Part shown: one piece after another, positions 8,233 to 17,114 of the stretch | Numbering within the stretch: the stretch's first letter is position 1 | Layout of the letters: the number at the start of each line of letters is the position of its first letter | NCBI GenBank assembly: GCA_041394265.1 | Contig: JAWKIO010000005.1 | Span: 1,798,001-1,862,000 of the forward strand | DNA length: 64,000 bases | From: Acidimicrobiales bacterium | GTDB lineage: Bacteria > Actinomycetota > Acidimicrobiia > Acidimicrobiales > SZUA-35 | Direction of reading: 5' to 3' | Made by a program: the position numbers and the translations under genes | The notes under the pieces: model-generated | Told to the model about the DNA's origin: nothing | Databases searched by the model: none | The model's input: the letters and a program-made list of their open reading frames with translations, nothing else

Positions 8233-9443
8233 GGGGTCAGTAGTCCTTTCCGTTCCCCGAGCGGGGCGTCGATTCCTGCGAGTTCGGCGACGATGCGGGC
8301 CGAAGCCGTCGCACCATCGAGGTCGAGGGAGACCGTCGGCGGCGGTGAGCCGGCGGCGGTCACGATGGCGGCCGTCAGACGTTCGGGCGTGAGTTCGTCG
8401 GGATCGACCGTGTGGACGATTCCCAGCTCCTGAAGGCGAAGGGCACGACGCCGCTGCTCGTCTTCTCGACCTTCCGAGTACGGGACCACCACTGCCGGTG
8501 TCCCCGCTCGAAGCAGGTCCATCGTGGTGTTGTAGCCGCACTGGCTGACCGAGACGGCAGAGCCTGCGATCTCGGACGCAAGGTCGTCGACCTGGCGGAT
8601 CACGTGGAGCCGGCACGATCGCTCCGCTTGGTCGACCAACCAGTCCCACTCCGGGGTGGGCAGGAACGGCCCGGCGACGATCAGCGTCTCCAGTCCGGTC
8701 GCGGCAGCGACGGCGGCGTGGGCGGCGACGGCCGCACGAACGATGGGTTCGCCCACCATGCCGCCGCCGACCGAGACGATGACACGGTCGGCCCGCTCGT
8801 CGACGGCCGGTCGTGCGACGGGTCGGCTTGCACCGGCCGTGACGAACCCGGTGGCGTACACCGGCACCCGCAGCGGAGTTCGGGGCCGGAATGACTCGTC
8901 GAGTGTGGCGAACGTCGGATCGGCGTGGAACAAGATCGCGTCCAGCGCTTCGTTGGAGCGAAGCGCGGCGCGCTCGTCGTGGCGGGCCTGGTCTCGGCGT
9001 TGGTTCACGAGGATGTCACGCACGCTGCACACGACCTTCGGGGCCTCGACCCCCAACTCGTCGATGGCCGAGAGCAGCGGGTCCATCTCGAACGCGAACT
9101 TCTTGCGGCCGAAGGGGTAGAGCTCGAGCAGCACGACGCGGGGCCGCCGGTCGGCCAGTGCGCGCAGGATGGTGGCGACCCGACGACGCTTGGCCGTCTC
9201 GACGTCGACCTGCGAGCTTCGGCTGACCAGCTCATAGCCGCCGTCGTGACCGAGCGGATCGAGGTTGACGATCTCGACCCCCTCCGGGATCGTCAGGCCG
9301 GTCGGCATCGGACCACCGTTGAGCAACACGACCTCGAAGTCGTGCTGCAACGCTTCCGCCAAGGCGAGCGATCGAACGAGATGGCCGAGACCGACCGAAT
9401 GCTGACACCAGAACAGCAGGGTTGGACGTACCGTGGTGCTCAT
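8229..9443 (-). CDS. MurG-like (GT28-type) glycosyltransferase
   Basis: 404 aa. The N-terminal CQHSVGLGHLVRSLALAEAL has the glycine-rich GxGHxxR loop of GT-B transferases. The C-terminal half has VIVSVGGGMVGEPI and the acceptor/donor element CGYNTTMDLLRAGTPAVVVP, followed by SEGREDEQRRRA, as in UDP-GlcNAc-type GT28 enzymes. No membrane helices are apparent, so it is a cytoplasmic peripheral enzyme. It is coupled to both neighbours by 4-bp overlaps. A paralogue with the same two motifs is at 17115-18221 across the divergent promoter. Confidence 0.85.
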   Translation of the reverse strand: MSTTVRPTLLFWCQHSVGLGHLVRSLALAEALQHDFEVVLLNGGPMPTGLTIPEGVEIVNLDPLGHDGGYELVSRSSQVDVETAKRRRVATILRALADRRPRVVLLELYPFGRKKFAFEMDPLLSAIDELGVEAPKVVCSVRDILVNQRRDQARHDERAALRSNEALDAILFHADPTFATLDESFRPRTPLRVPVYATGFVTAGASRPVARPAVDERADRVIVSVGGGMVGEPIVRAAVAAHAAVAAATGLETLIVAGPFLPTPEWDWLVDQAERSCRLHVIRQVDDLASEIAGSAVSVSQCGYNTTMDLLRAGTPAVVVPYSEGREDEQRRRALRLQELGIVHTVDPDELTPERLTAAIVTAAGSPPPTVSLDLDGATASARIVAELAGIDAPLGERKGLLTP

Positions 9444-10714
9444 CGGAGCTGGTCTCCTTCCGCCACGATCAGATCGACGAGTGCGTCAAGGTGTTCGAGC
9501 GCACGGGTGTCGACTCGATTCACAGCACGGATCGACCGTTCGGCGATGAGTGCTGCCACTCGGTGCCAGCGGAGGTCGTCATCGTCGGGAAGTCGGCGGA
9601 CTTCGGCGTAACCGGCCAGAAAGGCGTCAGCCAACTGATCGGCCCGGTCGGTGCGCATGTCACCCAGCACCACACCGTGGCTCAGCCTGGCGAGGAAGCT
9701 GGCGATGTCGGCTGCGGGTGAGCCGACCCCGGCTTGGTCGAGATCGATCAGCGACAACCGGCCGTCATCGACGAGGGTGTTGTTCGGATGACAGTCTCCA
9801 TGCAGGAGCACTTGCTCACCCCCAGGCCGCGCCCGGCTCGCCCATCGCTCGGCAACAGCCTCGAGACGGGACGACGTCTCCGGCCGCGCACGACCGACGA
9901 GTTCGGCGCTGTGCACGACTCGCTCGATCTGTAGGCGGCCGAACGGTCGATCGTCGGCACTGATCGGCAGATGGTGGAGATGGGCGATCGCTGCGCCGAG
10001 CCCGTGGAGCACTCGATCGAGCTGGCCGCTCGACACCGATCGCCAGCTCCATCCGGGGAGCGGGGACAGAGCGAGGAGCGCCCCATCGCTCGAACGGCCG
10101 AGCACCCGTGGCGTCGAGACGTCGTCGTGACCATCGGCAAACCAGTCGGCGACCCGCCGGTACCGGTCGGCGAAAACCGACGAGTCGACGGTGTCGGGCG
10201 CGTAGAGCTTGACGAAGGCCAGCGTCGAGGATCTGTCGTCGGCGGCGCGCACCGTGAGGCTGCGCTCCGGGGCGTATTCGGCCACCTCGCTGTGCGCCCA
10301 TCCCGGAAGTCCGACGTCGAACGCCAGATCGGTGGATGGGTGCATCACCTCGGCCGCTCGTCGCATCCGGCGGTCGGTCGGGAACATCCACCACACGGCG
10401 TCGCACTCAGGGTCGTGCAGCACCGTGCCCTCGGGGCTCACCCGCGCCGACTTCTCGAAGGCGGCCAGAGCGTTGCCGTCGCGGAACAGGCGAGCCGTGG
10501 CGGTGACCGTCCGGCCATCGATCTCGAACCGGTGCACGACCCGAAGGCTCTCGCCGATCCGGTACTTCGAACGCACCAGGCCACGCGGGATCACGCCGGC
10601 GGGCGGATCACCGAGGAGCCGGCCGAATCGCACCGCTGCGCTCCAGGGGTCGAGATGGAGATCACGACTCGGCAGGTCGGCATCTGGGGTGAGAAGGTCG
10701 GTTGCGGTCAACAT
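9440..10714 (-). CDS. Phosphotransferase (APH-type kinase) of the glycan operon
   Basis: 424 aa, longer than aminoglycoside phosphotransferases. The catalytic loop VLLHGDCHPNNTLVDD and the metal loop LSLIDLDQAG are intact. The N-terminal lobe includes a substrate-shaping segment with IPRGLVRSKYRIGESLRV. Location between a glycosyltransferase and a heparinase-like gene, with start-stop overlaps both sides, argues for phosphorylating a sugar, lipid or glycan intermediate rather than for antibiotic resistance. The substrate is unknown. Confidence 0.82.
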   Translation of the reverse strand: MLTATDLLTPDADLPSRDLHLDPWSAAVRFGRLLGDPPAGVIPRGLVRSKYRIGESLRVVHRFEIDGRTVTATARLFRDGNALAAFEKSARVSPEGTVLHDPECDAVWWMFPTDRRMRRAAEVMHPSTDLAFDVGLPGWAHSEVAEYAPERSLTVRAADDRSSTLAFVKLYAPDTVDSSVFADRYRRVADWFADGHDDVSTPRVLGRSSDGALLALSPLPGWSWRSVSSGQLDRVLHGLGAAIAHLHHLPISADDRPFGRLQIERVVHSAELVGRARPETSSRLEAVAERWASRARPGGEQVLLHGDCHPNNTLVDDGRLSLIDLDQAGVGSPAADIASFLARLSHGVVLGDMRTDRADQLADAFLAGYAEVRRLPDDDDLRWHRVAALIAERSIRAVNRVDTRALEHLDALVDLIVAEGDQLR

Positions 10715-12471
10715 CAGGTTCGACTCCAGTTCGCGGAGGACGGCTGCCAGGCGAGGTCGTCACGAGATCCGCCCCAATCGATCTGCACGGCGTGGTGGTC
10801 GCCGTCGACCTCGTGAATGACCGATCGCGGCGAGCGGCAGAGCGGATCGATCAACGTCACGATCGTTGCGGTGTGGTGGCGAGGCGCCGCAATGGCGATC
10901 ACCGGTGCCGGGAGGCGCTCTCCATACGTTGGCGACACCCAGCCGTCTTCGATGTCGACGAGGCCGCTGTCGCGCAGCACCACGAAGGTCGCCGCCGGGG
11001 TCTCGACGATCGAGCCGGCTTCGGCCGCTCGAACCGTCACCGCGCCCTGCGTACTCGGATCGAGATGCCAACGAGCGACGTAGTCGTGGGGCTCGTCGTC
11101 GGCCAGCTCGTCGATGACGATCCAGTACTCCCCGCCGACGAACGCCAGGGTTCGCTCGTGCACCGCCCGGTACTGCGGACTGGTTGCCCTCGCCACGACG
11201 ATGTCGAGTCCGTGCTCGGTGTGGCGGCGAACGAGATGGGCCGAGGACGTGGGTCCCTTGGGCTTGCCCCGCCGGTACGGCGTCTGATCGAGACCGTCGA
11301 CGCAGACCGTGTTGTGCGCTTGGGTCCCCTTGAACCACCTGCGCCACCCGTCGGGTCCGTCGGCGTAGGTGAAGCGTCCGGGATCGACGGCGATGCGATG
11401 TCCGCCGCCGGCGAGCTCGACGCTGAGGTGGTCGTAGTGCCCGTGTCCTCCATCGCCGAGTGGTCCGCAATCGAGAATCGCCCAGCGTTCGTCGCCGTAG
11501 GGCGTCGATCCGTCGCCCCAACCACTGCGCTGGACGACATAGCCACCGGTGGGGAACGTGGCGGCGGTGTCCTTCGGCGGCACCCCGCGACCACCCAGCG
11601 TCGCCGCCCACTCGAGGTCAGGCCGCCCGAGCACGCGGGAAGCGAACGAGAGCAGACTGCGGAAATCGGCCTGATCGCCATCGGACAAGGCGGGTGTCGT
11701 CCCGTCGGGACATTGCAGGTGGAGGCCGAACGTGGCGGCCCGATCGGTGGCGGCGAGCAGACGATCGTCGACGTCGAGCCCGGCGAGGCGAGCGTTGGCG
11801 ACGGCGCCGACCAACGAACGAAGAACGATCATGTGATAGTCCGATGACCGCTCGCGATGGACCCCGTCGTCCACGATGTCGAGTGCCGCGTTCTCCGCCA
11901 GGAGGCCGAGGGCGTCAGCGGCGAGCGGTGCTTCGCCGAACGCAAGCCCGACGAGGAGCAGGGTGTACAGCTCCATGGTCCGGTGGTTGCGCTCCGCGGT
12001 GAGATGCGTCGCGAGGTGCTCGACATCGTCGAGGATTCGGCGGCGCAGTCGATCGGCGACGCCCGGGCGAAATCCCTCGAACGAGGTGGACGACGCGAAG
12101 CGCTGCCAGGCGTACAGCCAGTTCTGCAGTCGACGGGCACTCACGTCCGAGGTGTCGTGACCGACCGGAACCTGGACGCAGAACGAGGTCGTGAGGTCCT
12201 CCCATGTCGACAGGTATCGCGGGTCCCCGGTGGTGACGAACCCGTGCGCGAGGTCGAGGCCCTCGTAGAGCTTGACCCACTCGATTCGCCATTCCTCGTC
12301 ATCGGCCAGGCCGCCGCCGATCCAGTCCGGCGAGGTCCCGAGGTCGAGGGTCACCTCGGCGTGCGTGAAACGACCGACGCACGCCGCGTCGGCGGTCGCA
12401 AGGTCACGGTGCAGTTCCTCGATCACGCAGACGAAGGCCCCGAGGTCGGTGCGGGTGTCGGTTGCGCTCAT
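10714..12471 (-). CDS. Heparinase II/III-like polysaccharide lyase
   Basis: 585 aa. An all-alpha toroid occupies about residues 20-290 (for example LQNWLYAWQRFA and RRRILDDVEHLATHLTAERNHRTMELY, split by the catalytic-type NHRT). A beta-sandwich follows with the hallmark GDGGHGHYDHLSVELAGG, DPGRFTYADG and AHNTVCVDG. No signal peptide is seen, so as in other actinobacterial glycan operons it may act in the cytoplasm or be exported by an unknown route. The likely role is trimming or editing of a uronate-containing polymer. It overlaps both neighbours by a few bases. Confidence 0.85.
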   Translation of the reverse strand: MSATDTRTDLGAFVCVIEELHRDLATADAACVGRFTHAEVTLDLGTSPDWIGGGLADDEEWRIEWVKLYEGLDLAHGFVTTGDPRYLSTWEDLTTSFCVQVPVGHDTSDVSARRLQNWLYAWQRFASSTSFEGFRPGVADRLRRRILDDVEHLATHLTAERNHRTMELYTLLLVGLAFGEAPLAADALGLLAENAALDIVDDGVHRERSSDYHMIVLRSLVGAVANARLAGLDVDDRLLAATDRAATFGLHLQCPDGTTPALSDGDQADFRSLLSFASRVLGRPDLEWAATLGGRGVPPKDTAATFPTGGYVVQRSGWGDGSTPYGDERWAILDCGPLGDGGHGHYDHLSVELAGGGHRIAVDPGRFTYADGPDGWRRWFKGTQAHNTVCVDGLDQTPYRRGKPKGPTSSAHLVRRHTEHGLDIVVARATSPQYRAVHERTLAFVGGEYWIVIDELADDEPHDYVARWHLDPSTQGAVTVRAAEAGSIVETPAATFVVLRDSGLVDIEDGWVSPTYGERLPAPVIAIAAPRHHTATIVTLIDPLCRSPRSVIHEVDGDHHAVQIDWGGSRDDLAWQPSSANWSRT

Positions 12472-13814
12472 CGAACGCCGCTCCCTGCGAGACGGGTGCT
12501 GAACCTCTCGGCAAGCTCGCGGGCGAGCTGGTCGCCGTCGAAGTGCTCGTTGATCGTCGAGCGGGCGTGGTTGCGGAGTGATGATGCCAGGCCCGGGTCG
12601 TCGATCACTCGGCGAATGGCATCGGCCAGCGCTTTCGGATCCTCGGGTGGGACGAGCAACCCGTTGCGTCCGTGCTCGACGACCTCGGGAATGCCCGACA
12701 CCTTCGTCGAGATCACGGGGAGACCCGCCGCCATCGCCTCGACGAGCACGTTGGGAATGCCATCTCGGTCTCCGGTGTCATCCACACGGCAGGCCAAGAC
12801 GAACATCGACGAACTGCGGTACTCCTCGACGAGCTGCGCCTGTGTCACCGCACCGCGCAACGTGACACGGTCTGCGAGGTCGAGCGATCGGACGAGTTCA
12901 CGCACCACGTCGGCCTGGTCGCCGTCCTCTCCGGCGATGACCAGCTCGACGTCGCCCAGCTCGGCAACCGCCTTCACCAGGACGTCGAACCCCTTCTTCG
13001 GGACGAGCCGACCAACCGAGATGATCCTCGGCCGGTCGCACGGCGGGTGGAACGGTGGTGCATCCACGAGCAGTTTCGTGAACTCGGCGTTCAGCCCGTG
13101 GTAGGCCAGCTGCACGTCGGCCGATGGCTCGATCTGGTGGAGGTGATCCACGTTGGCGGCCGTGCAGGTGAGCGTGAAGTCGGCCGCTCGAAGCTTGCGA
13201 GCGAGCAGGCCGGCCGGGTTCAGCGACGACCGGTAGATGTCCTTCGCATGACCGGTGAAGGAGAAGCTGGTACCCGAGATGATGGAGGCGAGCCAGGTCA
13301 CCGTCGTACAGCCGTGGGCGAAGTGGGCGTGCAGATGCTCGACGTCGCCGGCAGCGTCGAGTGTGTCCACCAGCGCCACGGCCAACAGGAACTCCTTTGC
13401 GTAGATCGCTCGGGGTCGACGACCCTTCCGGGCACGAACGGACTGGGCCGCTGCCTGCCCCGCCGCGCGGCACACCCCGACCGGGTGGCGTCGAGCCACT
13501 CGCCGGAGCGGCGCGGCGAACGAACCGAGGTTCTCTCGGAGCCAGCGTGGGAGGCCGGTACCCGACAGGGACGAGGTCGCAGGCAGGTAGGTCGGAACGG
13601 CCTCGATCAGATCGACAATCGGATGGTGTGTCGTCTCCTCGCTCGGCTTGATGACGATGATGCGAAGGGCGACACCCAGCTGTTCGAGGCGGTAGATCTC
13701 ACTGGCGATGAACAGCTCGGAGATCCGCGGGTAGCCCTTCAGGACGTAGGCAACCGTGGGCTGCCCGCCCTGGCGGTGAGGAATGCTGTGCTCAGAAGTG
13801 CTGTGATCAGACAT
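12468..13814 (-). CDS. GT4-family glycosyltransferase
   Basis: 448 aa GT-B enzyme. The N-terminus (TVAYVLKGYPRISELFIASEI, shortened here) is typical of transferases acting on exported glycans. A middle segment LHAHFAHGCTTVTWLASII and SFTGHAKDIY form the acceptor side. The donor site has ISVGRLVPKKGFDVLVKAV and the E-x7-E element in DRDGIPNVLVEAMAAGLPVI. It shares the same layout with the adjacent GT4, suggesting duplication. Its start overlaps the next gene's stop by 8 bp (ATGTCTGA). Confidence 0.9.
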   Translation of the reverse strand: MSDHSTSEHSIPHRQGGQPTVAYVLKGYPRISELFIASEIYRLEQLGVALRIIVIKPSEETTHHPIVDLIEAVPTYLPATSSLSGTGLPRWLRENLGSFAAPLRRVARRHPVGVCRAAGQAAAQSVRARKGRRPRAIYAKEFLLAVALVDTLDAAGDVEHLHAHFAHGCTTVTWLASIISGTSFSFTGHAKDIYRSSLNPAGLLARKLRAADFTLTCTAANVDHLHQIEPSADVQLAYHGLNAEFTKLLVDAPPFHPPCDRPRIISVGRLVPKKGFDVLVKAVAELGDVELVIAGEDGDQADVVRELVRSLDLADRVTLRGAVTQAQLVEEYRSSSMFVLACRVDDTGDRDGIPNVLVEAMAAGLPVISTKVSGIPEVVEHGRNGLLVPPEDPKALADAIRRVIDDPGLASSLRNHARSTINEHFDGDQLARELAERFSTRLAGSGVR

Positions 13815-14964
13815 GCTGTGCCTCCAGCGCTCGGCAGAATCGGGTCGAGCACTCGAGCACGTCGTACCGCTCGACTGCGGTACGACGGGCCGAGCGTCCG
13901 AGTTGTCGGAGGACCGCCGGCCGCTCCGACAACTCGATCAGTGCCCGTCCGAGCTCGGCGACGTTGGCGGGCTCGACGAGAAGGCCGTTTGCGTCGTCGC
14001 CGGCGCCGTCGCGTACCGCCACGGCAATCGCTGCGACATCACTGGCGACGATCGGGCGTCCGCTTGCCAGCGCTTCCAGCACGACGTTCGGCAGACCATC
14101 GCGGTCACCGGTGCTGTCGATGACGGAGGGAACGACGACCACGTCGGCGTCTCGGTAGAGCTGTGGCAACTCGTCGTGGCTCCGCCGACCGACGAGCGCG
14201 ACCCGATCGCCGAGTTCGAGGTCGTCGATCATCTGCTCGAGATGCGATCGTTCCGGACCGTCACCGACGATCTCGAGCCGCACACGGTCGTCGACGGCCG
14301 CCATGGCCTCGATCAAGAACCGAAATCCCTTCTTCTCGACCAAACGTCCCACCGAGAGCAGGCGGAGGGAGGGGCCAGGCTCCCGATGGGACGCAGGAGG
14401 GTGGAATCGATCGAGATCAACGCCATGCGGCACCAGCTGGGCGTCGATATCGAGGTCTCGAAGTGTGGCGAGTGCGTCGGCATTGCACGTGATCACCGTT
14501 CGGGCGTTGGCCGCCCGACGTTGGAGTTCCACGGGCTCGACCTTGCGGACATCGAGCGCATGCACGCTGAAGCTGAACGGCACGCCGAGGGTCGCCGCCG
14601 TCAGCTCGGCGATCGCTGCGGGTCGATGGGCGAAGTAGCCATGCACGAGATCGACACCGCCGGTGGCCCGAACGATCTCAGCTGCCTGTTCGGCCTGCTC
14701 TGCGTCGTCACCGCTGAGCACGGTGGTCAGCGGTTCGAGCAGACCCCAGCCCGGTTGGTCACAACCGCTCACCACCGTGCCGTGGTCACCGGGCTTCGTG
14801 GCGAGGACACAAGCCAGGCGTCCGGCTCGCTGGAGGGCAAGCAGCTCGTTGACGGCGAACGTCTCCGAGAGGCGGGGGAATCCCGAGACGACGACGGCGA
14901 CCCTGCCGCCTCGCGCCGACACGGCTCCGCAACCATCGGGCCGAGTCGTGAGACTCGACGTCAT
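13807..14964 (-). CDS. GT4-family glycosyltransferase
   Basis: 385 aa from ATG 14964, which overlaps the epimerase stop as ATGA; the frame further upstream is inside the epimerase. The N-terminus VAVVVSGFPRLSETFAVNEL parallels its neighbour. Further motifs are LVHGYFAHRPAAIAELTA, SFSVHALDVRKV, LLSVGRLVEKKGFRFLIEAM, and DRDGLPNVVLEALASGRPIV with the nucleotide-sugar-binding Glu pair. A cytoplasmic retaining transferase is likely. Together with 12468-13814 it would extend the same saccharide chain. Confidence 0.9.
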   Translation of the reverse strand: MTSSLTTRPDGCGAVSARGGRVAVVVSGFPRLSETFAVNELLALQRAGRLACVLATKPGDHGTVVSGCDQPGWGLLEPLTTVLSGDDAEQAEQAAEIVRATGGVDLVHGYFAHRPAAIAELTAATLGVPFSFSVHALDVRKVEPVELQRRAANARTVITCNADALATLRDLDIDAQLVPHGVDLDRFHPPASHREPGPSLRLLSVGRLVEKKGFRFLIEAMAAVDDRVRLEIVGDGPERSHLEQMIDDLELGDRVALVGRRSHDELPQLYRDADVVVVPSVIDSTGDRDGLPNVVLEALASGRPIVASDVAAIAVAVRDGAGDDANGLLVEPANVAELGRALIELSERPAVLRQLGRSARRTAVERYDVLECSTRFCRALEAQHV

Positions 14965-15944
14965 GCCGACCCCACCGCGGCGAGAACGGCGCCGGAACTT
15001 GCCATTGCCGCTCTCCGCTCGCTGACGAATTCCAGTTCGGCGGCAAGCCCCTCGTGCAACGACGTCGAGGGCCGCCAACCCAGTTGCCGTCGGGCGACGG
15101 TGGTGTCGGCGCACGTGCGTTGCACGTCACCGCGTTGGGTCGACATCCGCTCCACCAGGAGACGGCGACCGGCAAGTCGTTGGATGATCGAGATCACCTG
15201 GTTCATCGATGCCTCCTGTCCACCGCCGATGTTCAGGATCGGATCGACGTTCTCCGTCGTCATCGACCGCACGGTGGCGTCGACGGCATCGGCGACGAAG
15301 GTGAAATCACGGGACTGCTCGCCGTCGCCATACAGCTCGAAGCTCGGTCCGCCGATGGCGGTTTCACAGAGACGCCGCATCGCCATGTCAGGTCGTTGGC
15401 GGGGACCGTAGACCGTGAAGTACCGGAGCCCGACCGTCTCCAGACCGCCGTGGCGAGCGATCCGCGCCAGATCCTCGCACGTCGCCTTGGTGACACCGTA
15501 CGGCGAGCGAGGGGAGAGCGGCGTCGCCTCCCCGCACGGATAGACCTCGGCGTTGCCGTAGACCGACGACGACGAGGCGTAGACGACCCGACGCACCCCG
15601 GCCTCGACCGCAGCTTCGAAGACCCGCTGGGTCGATCGGACGTTGTCGTGCAAGTAGCGAGTGAACTCCTCACCGAAGCTGCCACGAACTCCTGCTTGGG
15701 CGGCGATGTGGAACACCGCCGGCCGTTGGCGAAGGAGCCGATCGAGCGGCGCCGTCGCCACGTCGTCCTCGATCAGTTCGAAGCGGGGCTCGCTCCGAAG
15801 ACCATCGAGGTTGCGGCGCTTCTCCGCAGGGTCGTAGTAGTCGGTGAACGAGTCGATGCCGGTGACGTGCCACCCATCGGCGAGCAGCCGCTCGCTCAAG
15901 TGAGATCCGATGAATCCGGCGCAGCCGGTGACCACTGCATGCAT
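14961..15944 (-). CDS. NAD-dependent sugar-nucleotide epimerase (UDP-glucuronate epimerase-like)
   Basis: 327 aa short-chain (extended) dehydrogenase. ATG 15944 is chosen because AAGGAG lies 7 bp before it and MHAVVTGCAGFIGSH puts the Rossmann loop at the N-terminus. The catalytic SPYGVTKATCEDL has the YxxxK pair and VYASSSSVYG the Ser. GIDSFTDYYDPAEKRRNL is typical of UDP-glucuronate 4-epimerases, which fits the UDP-glucose dehydrogenase in the same operon. It is the first gene of the minus-strand glycan operon, divergent from 16206. Confidence 0.88.
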   Translation of the reverse strand: MHAVVTGCAGFIGSHLSERLLADGWHVTGIDSFTDYYDPAEKRRNLDGLRSEPRFELIEDDVATAPLDRLLRQRPAVFHIAAQAGVRGSFGEEFTRYLHDNVRSTQRVFEAAVEAGVRRVVYASSSSVYGNAEVYPCGEATPLSPRSPYGVTKATCEDLARIARHGGLETVGLRYFTVYGPRQRPDMAMRRLCETAIGGPSFELYGDGEQSRDFTFVADAVDATVRSMTTENVDPILNIGGGQEASMNQVISIIQRLAGRRLLVERMSTQRGDVQRTCADTTVARRQLGWRPSTSLHEGLAAELEFVSERRAAMASSGAVLAAVGSA

Positions 15945-16205
15945 GGCTCGCTCCTTCGTGGCGGAAGGCGACGACGGGCTCGTCGCTCTTGTTGCCATGA
16001 CTTTCGAGGCGACCGGGCGCGACCGGCAATCGGACCTTCGGGCTAGCACCACCGGGCAAACCGTGCCCTGCCGGCCCGCATCCGTGAGCGTCGGTACTAC
16101 GACCATGAGACAAGTGCACGTCGCCCTTGGCCGGTTCGACAATGGACGCAGGTCCATCCACACCAGCCCGATGCGTCAGGCGAGGGACACGAGGGTTTTG
16201 CAGAC

Positions 16206-17084
16206 ATGAGTGACGACATTCGAGAACCAGTTCCGCTGCACAAGGTGATCGGCGCCCGCCCGATCAGCTGGCAGACGCGCCACCGAATCCGTCGGACACT
16301 CGCCATGTCCGGCTGGGCTGCCGCCGCTGGGATCGTGGTGGGCGGCAGTGTCTTGTTGTGGTCGCAACTCTTCGATGATCCTGGAAGTGTCGACGTCTGG
16401 CTCAAGGGACCGCGTCCACCGGCGGCGCACGCCAGCTCGGACTCGGACTCGCCACCCCAGACGGCGCCGCAAGCGGCTCCCACGTCGTCGACGCCAGCCA
16501 CCACCGAAGAGGAGCAGGCGCACGCCATCGGCAACGAGCGCGGCCATGCCGACGAGCATGACGAAACCTCGGCAACTCGGCCAGATGCCTCCACGGCGAG
16601 CCATGACACGACACCTCATTCCACGCCGACCACGGCGGTCGCCGCACCCCAGAGCGCCGCACCTCCCGCTCCAGCCCCGGTACCGGCTCCCTCGCCGGTG
16701 AACTCGACGCCGACGGTTCCGGCAGGGCCGGCAGCAACATCTCCTCCAACCGCCGCGCCGTCGCCACCGCAGAGCCAGACCGCCCCGCGATCAACGACGA
16801 CCACGCAGCCAACGGCGACCACCACTCGCCCAACCACCACGACAACCCGACCAACAACCACCACCACTCGCCCAACCACCACGACAACCCGACCGACAAC
16901 CACCACCACGACACGTCCGGCGACCACGTCCACCACCGATGATCACGATGACGATGACTCGAGCAATTCGGGCAAGGGCTCGAGCAACTCGGGCAGCGGA
17001 TCCAGCAATTCGGGCAAGGGATCGAGCAACTCGGGCAGCGGATCCAGTGGCTCGGGGAAGGACAGCGACGATGACGACGACTGA
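16206..17084 (+). CDS. Low-complexity single-pass membrane protein
   Basis: 292 aa, no family recognised. About 35 N-terminal residues are basic and cytoplasmic. Residues about 36-55 (AMSGWAAAAGIVVGGSVLLW) form one membrane helix. The rest is extracytoplasmic low complexity: Pro/Ala/Ser-rich, then repeated Thr-Arg-Pro blocks, an acidic patch (DDHDDDD), five seven-residue Gly/Ser repeats (SSNSGKG/SSNSGSG) and an Asp tail. Such stalks often span the cell wall or are O-glycosylated. As the first gene of the plus-strand glycan operon it may tether or scaffold export; that is inference. Confidence 0.75.
   Translation: MSDDIREPVPLHKVIGARPISWQTRHRIRRTLAMSGWAAAAGIVVGGSVLLWSQLFDDPGSVDVWLKGPRPPAAHASSDSDSPPQTAPQAAPTSSTPATTEEEQAHAIGNERGHADEHDETSATRPDASTASHDTTPHSTPTTAVAAPQSAAPPAPAPVPAPSPVNSTPTVPAGPAATSPPTAAPSPPQSQTAPRSTTTTQPTATTTRPTTTTTRPTTTTTRPTTTTTRPTTTTTTRPATTSTTDDHDDDDSSNSGKGSSNSGSGSSNSGKGSSNSGSGSSGSGKDSDDDDD
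16797..16920 (+). repeat. Tandem Thr/Arg/Pro-coding repeats
   Basis: Roughly 21-bp units with alternating ACC/ACG/ACA threonine codons encode TTTTRPT-type heptads inside the membrane protein at 16206. The units differ in codon use, so slippage is possible but the array is not perfectly homogeneous. Confidence 0.8.
16959..17063 (+). repeat. Five 21-bp units coding Ser-Asn-Ser-Gly heptads
   Basis: Five in-frame 21-bp units alternate between SSNSGKG and SSNSGSG, the last being degenerate (SSGSGKD). Odd and even units are nearly identical at DNA level, indicating a 42-bp duplication. Length variation here would keep the reading frame. Confidence 0.85.
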
Positions 17085-17114
17085 GTGTCCACAACAGCCG
17101 AAGGGCGGAGGACG

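Noticed and set aside
9440..10714. Antibiotic-resistance aminoglycoside kinase
   Set aside because: The catalytic loop is shared by many kinases; position inside a translationally coupled glycan operon favours a biosynthetic substrate.
16040..16120. GGGCAAACC segment resembling the start of a cyclic-di-GMP-I riboswitch
   Set aside because: Only this short string matches. The second conserved arm and tetraloop-receptor sequences are not present, so I do not call a riboswitch.
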